64,000 nt of DNA from Rufibacter sediminis (GTDB lineage: Bacteria > Bacteroidota > Bacteroidia > Cytophagales > Hymenobacteraceae), in assembly GCF_014269285.1 (NCBI RefSeq), contig NZ_JACOAF010000010.1, forward strand, positions 1 through 64,000, in the 5' to 3' direction. Made by a program: the position numbers and the translations under genes. Below, piece by piece: positions 59,881 to 64,000 of the stretch; within the stretch, counting starts at the first letter, position 1; each line of letters opens with the position of its first letter. Under the pieces are notes generated by a model that searched no databases, had not been told where the DNA came from, and worked only from the letters and a program-made list of their open reading frames with translations.

Positions 59881-61089
59881 ATGAAACTTCCTTTACGACT
59901 TAAACTGGGGGCCAGTCTGCTGGTTCTGGTGGGCCAACTGTCCTGTTCCTCTAACTCGGGCAAGCCCGATGCCAACGAAGAAGGCGAGAGAACCTCCACC
60001 GCCGCCCAGGACACCGCCTCTGAGAACGTCACGGAGCAACCCGCCACCGATGCCGATCTGGCTAAGATCTCGCTGCCAGACGGTTTCCAGATCAGCTACT
60101 TCGCCCGCAACGTGGTCAATGCCCGCTCCATGGCGCTGGGGCCAGACGGCACCCTCTACGTAGGCTCCCGCGACAAAGGCAGCGTGTACGCCCTGCCAGA
60201 TAAAAACAAAGACGGCAAAGCCGATGAAGTGATCACCATCGCCTCGGGGCTGAAGATGCCCAACGGGGTGGCGTTACGCAACGGATCGCTGTACGTAGCC
60301 GAGATCAGCCGCATCACGCGCTATGACAACATCGCCGAGAACCTGAAGAGCCCGCCCACACCGGCGGTAGTCTATGACAAATTCCCCACTGAGGAGCACC
60401 ACGGCTGGAAATACATCGCCTTCGGGCCAGATGACAAGCTGTACGTGCCGGTGGGCGCGCCCTGTAACATCTGTGACCGCAAGGAACCGGTGTACGCCGC
60501 CATCAGCCGCATGAACCCAGACGGCTCCGGCCTGGAGGTGTTTGCCCACGGCGTGCGCAACACCGTAGGCTTTGACTGGCACCCCGGCACCAAAGAGCTT
60601 TGGTTCACCGACAACGGCCGCGACCTCATGGGCGACAACATGCCCCCGGATGAACTGAACCGTGCCCCCAAGAAAGGCATGCACTTCGGCTATCCGTACT
60701 GCCACGCCGGCGAGACCCTGGACCCCGAGTTCGGGAAAGGGAAGGACTGCGCGGATTACACCGCCCCGGTCCAGAAACTGAATCCGCACGGCGGAACCTT
60801 GGGCATGGAGTTCTACACCGGTACCATGTTCCCCGAGGCGTATAAAAACCAGATCTTCATTGCCGAGCACGGCTCCTGGAACCGCACCGAGAAGATCGGG
60901 TACCGCCTGAGCCTCTACCGCACCGATGCCCAGGGCAAAGGCAGCTTTGTGCCGTTTGCGGCGGGCTGGCTGCAGGACGGCAAGGAGTGGGGCCGCCCGG
61001 TAGACGTGGAGGTGATGCCAGACGGTTCGCTGCTGGTCTCAGATGACATGAACGATGCCATTTACCGCATCACCTACACCGGTAAATAA
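59881..61089 (+). CDS. PQQ-dependent sugar dehydrogenase-like lipoprotein
   Basis: A 402-residue lipoprotein (lipobox QLSC, Cys22) with an acidic Ser/Thr linker and a six-bladed propeller of the soluble glucose/sorbosone dehydrogenase type. Recognisable blades include MALGPDGTLYVGSRDKGSVYAL, GLKMPNGVALRNGSLYVAEI, FGPDDKLYVPVGAPCNICDR, VFAHGVRNTVGFDWHPGTKELWFTDNGRDLMGD and the closing DVEVMPDGSLLVSDDMNDAIYRI. It probably oxidises an aldose or related compound with PQQ in the periplasm or at the surface, but no PQQ genes are in view. The frame extends upstream to 59767; ATG 59881 gives the lipoprotein signal. Confidence 0.85.
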   Translation: MKLPLRLKLGASLLVLVGQLSCSSNSGKPDANEEGERTSTAAQDTASENVTEQPATDADLAKISLPDGFQISYFARNVVNARSMALGPDGTLYVGSRDKGSVYALPDKNKDGKADEVITIASGLKMPNGVALRNGSLYVAEISRITRYDNIAENLKSPPTPAVVYDKFPTEEHHGWKYIAFGPDDKLYVPVGAPCNICDRKEPVYAAISRMNPDGSGLEVFAHGVRNTVGFDWHPGTKELWFTDNGRDLMGDNMPPDELNRAPKKGMHFGYPYCHAGETLDPEFGKGKDCADYTAPVQKLNPHGGTLGMEFYTGTMFPEAYKNQIFIAEHGSWNRTEKIGYRLSLYRTDAQGKGSFVPFAAGWLQDGKEWGRPVDVEVMPDGSLLVSDDMNDAIYRITYTGK

Positions 61090-61095
61090 GGTTTG

Positions 61096-61132
61096 GTTTA
61101 GGGCCTGTTTTCCAAAAACGGCCCCAAAACGG
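61096..61132. repeat. Pal40 palindrome copy
   Basis: GGTTTAGGGCCTGTTTTCC on the left and AAAAACGGCCCCAAAACGG on the right, 6 bases after the dehydrogenase stop codon and 15 bases before the next start codon. Confidence 0.8.
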
Positions 61133-61147
61133 TTAAGCTGTAAGGGT

Positions 61148-61642
61148 ATGAAGAAAGACAAACCTGTTAAAAGCGTCATAGGCCGGCGGGAGATGGTAGA
61201 TTTCCCCGCGCTGGAATTGTTTGACATTGAGGCCAAAGTGGATACCGGCGCGTATACGTCTTCTATTCATTGCAACAACATCCGGGAGGTGGATCTGCCG
61301 GACGGGAGGCGGGCCATTCACTTTGAGTTGCTGGACGCCAACCACCCCGGCTACAACCACAAGGCCTTTCAGTTCACCGAATTTGACCTGCGCTGCGTAA
61401 AAAGTTCGTTTGGCGATGTACAGGAACGCTACGTTATCCGTACCAAGGTGAAAATCCATGGCGAGGAAGTGGAGACCGAGTTCTCCCTCTCAGACCGGAG
61501 CGATCTCAAGTACCCGGTGCTTTTGGGGCGCACGCTGCTCCGGAAGCGCTTCGTGGTAGACGTCTCCAAGAAATACCTGTCGCTCAAGGCCAAAAACAAA
61601 ACCAAGCAAAGAAATACCTCACCCAAGAACTCTCCGCTATGA
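61148..61642 (+). CDS. RimB-like retropepsin-type protease
   Basis: A 164-residue protein of the family long called ATP-dependent zinc protease (PF05618) and now seen as retropepsin-like. The motif [13 protein letters not shown] contains the catalytic-type Asp32-Thr-Gly-Ala; [21 protein letters not shown] is the conserved C-terminal block. In Pseudomonas a related protein, RimB, trims the glutamate tail that RimK adds to ribosomal protein S6. The next gene here is a RimK-like ligase whose ATG overlaps this stop codon, so the pair is coupled. The frame opens upstream at 61055 through a Pal40 copy; ATG 61148 is the family start. Confidence 0.88.
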   Translation: MKKDKPVKSVIGRREMVDFPALELFDIEAKVDTGAYTSSIHCNNIREVDLPDGRRAIHFELLDANHPGYNHKAFQFTEFDLRCVKSSFGDVQERYVIRTKVKIHGEEVETEFSLSDRSDLKYPVLLGRTLLRKRFVVDVSKKYLSLKAKNKTKQRNTSPKNSPL

Positions 61643-62574
61643 AAATTGCGATTCTGTCTCGCGACCCTAAATTATATTCCACCCGCCGGTTGGTGGAAGC
61701 TGCCCAGCAACGGGGCCATGAGGCGGTGGTGCTGGACCACCTGCGCTGTGACCTGGTCATGGAGAAAGGTGATCCGCACATTCTGTACAAAGGGGAGTTG
61801 CTCACCGGCATAGACGCCATCATCCCGCGCATTGGGGCCTCCGTGACTTTTTACGGCACGGCCGTGGTGCGCCAGTTTGAGATGATGAAAGTGAAAAGCG
61901 TGGTAGCCTCCCAGTCCATCCTGCGCTCCCGCGACAAACTCCGCAGCCTTCAGATCATGGCCCGCGCCGGCCTGGGCATGCCTAAAACTGCGTTCACCAA
62001 CTATTCCAAGCAAGTCAAGGAGCTGATCAAGGAAGTGGGTGGCGCGCCGCTGGTAATCAAATTGCTGGAAGGCACCCAGGGTCTGGGCGTGGTGTTGGCC
62101 GAGACCCAGAAAGCCGCCGAGTCTGTGATTGAGGCTTTCCACAACCTCAAGGCCCGCATCATTGTGCAGGAGTTCATCGCCGAAAGCAAAGGCGCCGACA
62201 TTAGGGTGTTTGTGGTGAACGGCGAAGTAGTGGGTGCCATGAAACGGCAGGGCAAGGAAGGCGAGTTCAGGTCTAACCTGCACCGCGGCGGCAGCGCCAG
62301 CCTCATCAAACTCACCCGCGCCGAGAAAGCCGCCGCTCTCACGGCTGCCAAATCATTGGGGCTGGACGTGGCGGGCGTAGACATGCTGCAGTCCAAACGC
62401 GGACCGTTGATTCTGGAAGTGAACTCCTCGCCGGGGCTGGAAGGCATTGAGAAAGCCACCCAGCAAGACATCGCCGGAAAAATCATTGAATACATTGAGT
62501 TGTTGGTGAGCAAAGGCAAAGCCAAGAAACCTAAAAAGGCAAGTACCCCGGATGGCGGAGATGATCATCAATGA
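61639..62574 (+). CDS. rimK: RimK-family ATP-grasp ligase
   Basis: A 311-residue ATP-grasp enzyme that adds amino acids, usually glutamate, to the C-terminus of a protein or small molecule. E. coli RimK features are clear: [89 protein letters not shown] and [13 protein letters not shown] with metal and ATP ligands. The C-terminal tail after about 290 is a Lys-rich extension. It overlaps the genes on both sides. The substrate could be ribosomal protein S6, as in E. coli, or something specific to this cassette. Confidence 0.92.
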   Translation: MKIAILSRDPKLYSTRRLVEAAQQRGHEAVVLDHLRCDLVMEKGDPHILYKGELLTGIDAIIPRIGASVTFYGTAVVRQFEMMKVKSVVASQSILRSRDKLRSLQIMARAGLGMPKTAFTNYSKQVKELIKEVGGAPLVIKLLEGTQGLGVVLAETQKAAESVIEAFHNLKARIIVQEFIAESKGADIRVFVVNGEVVGAMKRQGKEGEFRSNLHRGGSASLIKLTRAEKAAALTAAKSLGLDVAGVDMLQSKRGPLILEVNSSPGLEGIEKATQQDIAGKIIEYIELLVSKGKAKKPKKASTPDGGDDHQ

Positions 62575-63490
62575 TATTCCCATTTACGCCGGTGACCGGA
62601 AACTGATCAGGCTGAACATCTCCCGGCTGCCCAGCGGCACGGAGATCAACATCCCGATCCACGTGTTCCGGGCGCAGGAACCGGGGCCGGTGCTGCTGCT
62701 CATGGCGGGCATGCACGGCGATGAAGTGAACGGCGTGGAAATGATCCGGCGGATGATCCGGCGCGATCTGCTGCGGCCCTTGTGCGGCACCGTGCTGGCC
62801 ATTCCCATTCTCAACATCTACGGTTTCCTGAATTTCTCCCGCGAAGTGCCCGATGGGAAAGACGTGAACCGAAGTTTCCCCGGCAACGCCAAAGGATCAT
62901 TGGCCAGCCGCGTGGCCGCCCGTTTCACCAAAGAGATTCTGCCGCTGGTAGATTACGGCATCGATTTTCATACCGGGGGCCGAAGCAAATCCAATTTTCC
63001 GCAGATCAGGTGCCGCTTGGAAGACGGCGAGAGCGATACCCTGGCCCGGGCGTTTGGGGCACCCTTCGTCCTGAACTCCAATTACCGGCCCGGCTCCCTC
63101 CGGAAAGAAGCCTCCAACCTCGGGAAAACCATCATTGTGTACGAAACCGGCGAGTCTTTGCGGCTGGACGAACCTGGCATTATCCTGGGCCTGGAAGGTA
63201 CCCGCCGGGTGATGCACCACCTGGGCATGGCCGCAGATTCGGTGCCGGCGTCGCAACCTTCCATCATTTGCCAAAGCACCACCTGGATCAGGGCTCCGCG
63301 CGCCGGGCTTTTCCGCAGTTTCGTGCGCAACGGGCAACAGGTGAACCGGGGCCAGCAGGTAGGCGCTGTTTCCGACCCCTACGGATACGCCACGCACCCC
63401 ATCACCTCCCACGTCAGCGGGCACGTCGTTGGGCTGAATAACATGCCAGTGGTGAACCAGGGAGACGCCATTCTGCACATCGGCTACTAA
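62552..63490 (+). CDS. Succinylglutamate desuccinylase/aspartoacylase-family peptidase
   Basis: A 312-residue zinc enzyme of the M14-like AstE/AspA family. Zinc ligands are His55 and Glu58 in GMHGDEVNG and His140 in DFHTGG; the DVNRSFPG block and the VYETGE segment with the general-base Glu are also present. A C-terminal beta domain (about 235-312, [25 protein letters not shown]) resembles a biotinyl-lipoyl-like fold found in this subfamily. It overlaps rimK by 23 bases. It is not an arginine-degradation AstE by context; it more likely cleaves an acyl or amino-acyl product of the neighbouring ligase (inference). Confidence 0.88.
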   Translation: MAEMIINDIPIYAGDRKLIRLNISRLPSGTEINIPIHVFRAQEPGPVLLLMAGMHGDEVNGVEMIRRMIRRDLLRPLCGTVLAIPILNIYGFLNFSREVPDGKDVNRSFPGNAKGSLASRVAARFTKEILPLVDYGIDFHTGGRSKSNFPQIRCRLEDGESDTLARAFGAPFVLNSNYRPGSLRKEASNLGKTIIVYETGESLRLDEPGIILGLEGTRRVMHHLGMAADSVPASQPSIICQSTTWIRAPRAGLFRSFVRNGQQVNRGQQVGAVSDPYGYATHPITSHVSGHVVGLNNMPVVNQGDAILHIGY

Positions 63491-63570
63491 GTACATGGAT
63501 GTTTAAAGAGGAAGCGCCGCCTGTTTGGGTGTTTTGATTAGGTGATAAAAATCGATTTGTTGGCCCGGAT

Positions 63571-63608
63571 GCTTTTGCCCTCTTTTCTGTAAAACAGCCT
63601 TTAAACGG
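63571..63608. repeat. Pal40 palindrome copy, probably reversed
   Basis: GCTTTTGCCCTCTTTTC on the left and TGTAAAACAGCCTTTAAACGG on the right as read through the centre. The conserved GGCTGTTTT arm is on the minus strand. Confidence 0.65.
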
Positions 63609-63663
63609 AATGTTGTTTTTGCGCCGACGGTAAGGCATTACATTGGGCAAACGCAAGTCATAC

Positions 63664-63707
63664 AAAACAGAAGGGCCACTCGTGCTAGCGAATGGCCCTT
63701 CTGTTTT
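63664..63707. terminator. Terminator hairpin between the AstE-like gene and metF
   Basis: AAAACAGAAGGGCCA (63664-63678) and TGGCCCTTCTGTTTT (63693-63707) are perfect complements. It lies between convergent genes and can serve both. Confidence 0.85.
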
Positions 63708-63740
63708 GGGAGTGTTTTCCGGAAATGAGGGTGAAAACAG
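63702..63740. repeat. Pal40 palindrome copy
   Basis: GTTTTGGGAGTGTTTTCC on the left and GGAAATGAGGGTGAAAACAG on the right. Its left end overlaps the terminator arm and its right end is 2 bases from the metF stop codon. Confidence 0.75.
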
Positions 63741-63742
63741 CC

Positions 63743-64000
63743 TTAGAAGATTTCTTTGGCCACGGCCACGGTCGCATCAGATTTACTCATGGTGTAGAAG
63801 TGCAGGCAGGGTACACCAAATTCCATCAGTTCCTTGCACTGCTGGATAGTCCAGTCAATGCCCACCTGTTTCACGTCTTTGGCGCTGGTGCAGGCGTCTA
63901 CGGCGCTTACCAGGTCCTCGGGCAGGTCAATGTTGAAGTAGCGCGGCAGAATGCTCAGCTGGTTTCTGGTGGTGAGGGTTTTCAGGCCCGGAATGATGGG
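63743..64000 (-). CDS. metF: Methylenetetrahydrofolate reductase, C-terminal part
   Basis: The gene runs off the window; only the last 85 codons are present. They read PIIPGLKTLTTRNQLSILPRYF, IDLPEDLVSAVDACTSA, VGIDWTIQQCKELMEFGVPCLHFYTMSKSDA, the C-terminal region typical of MetF, with the conserved LHFYTM segment. The enzyme reduces methylene-THF to methyl-THF for methionine synthesis. The stop codon is TAA at 63743-63745 (minus strand). Confidence 0.92.
   Translation of the reverse strand, partial: PIIPGLKTLTTRNQLSILPRYFNIDLPEDLVSAVDACTSAKDVKQVGIDWTIQQCKELMEFGVPCLHFYTMSKSDATVAVAKEIF

Overview
The window looks like a chromosomal segment of a member of the Bacteroidota, order Cytophagales, most likely Hymenobacteraceae (Rufibacter/Pontibacter/Hymenobacter type). 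Reasons: a SusC/SusD pair with a DUF5689 lipoprotein, a small protein built like a type IX secretion C-terminal domain, many LxxC lipoprotein signals, promoter -7 boxes of the form TAnnTTTG, the pheT-orf98-zapA-rny order, and several proteins of typical Bacteroidota type (DUF6929-like, DUF1684, Bacteroidota-type IspH). No rRNA, tRNA, CRISPR array, transposase or phage gene was seen. The right edge cuts metF.

Layout. 0.4-8.4 kb: an SGNH-hydrolase lipoprotein, a CTD-like secreted protein, a DUF6929-like lipoprotein, uvsE, two tandem erythromycin-esterase-family genes of lower G+C, and sucD behind a textbook Bacteroidota promoter. 8.5-17.1 kb (minus strand): exported degradative enzymes, namely a GDSL esterase, a glycerophosphodiester phosphodiesterase, GH36 alpha-galactosidase, a calcineurin-like phosphoesterase and GH89 alpha-N-acetylglucosaminidase. 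17.2-31.5 kb: a PLD-like lipoprotein, DUF5689 lipoprotein, SusD, SusC, glpT, glpF, glpK, glpD (all minus) and a divergent DeoR regulator, together a candidate pathway for taking up and burning glycerophospho-compounds. 31.5-35.9 kb: peroxide defence, with oxyR divergent from dps, ahpC and ahpD, then a VOC/NTF2-like fusion. 36.4-41.3 kb (minus): pheT, a coiled-coil 98-residue protein, zapA and rny. 41.8-52.4 kb: DUF1684, radC, a membrane phosphoesterase, a lipoprotein with a lysine-rich 16-residue repeat, a carboxypeptidase-regulatory-like protein, a PLP cysteine synthase/CBS core, an ETR1-like degenerate histidine kinase with its response regulator, a TSUP permease and ade. 52.5-64 kb: a tiny lipoprotein, cmk, ispH, DUF502, GH20 hexosaminidase, an Ala/Lys-rich exported protein, an alpha/beta hydrolase, a PQQ-type sugar dehydrogenase lipoprotein, a three-gene protease/RimK/AstE cassette with overlapping reading frames, and the end of metF.

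The most unusual feature is between the genes. About 29 copies of an imperfect ~40-bp palindrome (called Pal40 here; left arm close to GCGTTTTAGGGCCTGTTTTC, right arm close to GAAAACAGGCTCCAAAACGC) sit in gaps throughout the window, sometimes supplying a stop codon or abutting a start codon. I found none between about 17.2 and 31.5 kb. A second family, a composite of three hairpins near 36.1, 36.25 and 41.7 kb, shows compensatory base changes between copies, which argues for selection on folded structure. Other gaps hold a 33-bp perfect inverted repeat, a G-quadruplex-like unit, heptanucleotide arrays and a 153-bp foldback element between dps and ahpC.
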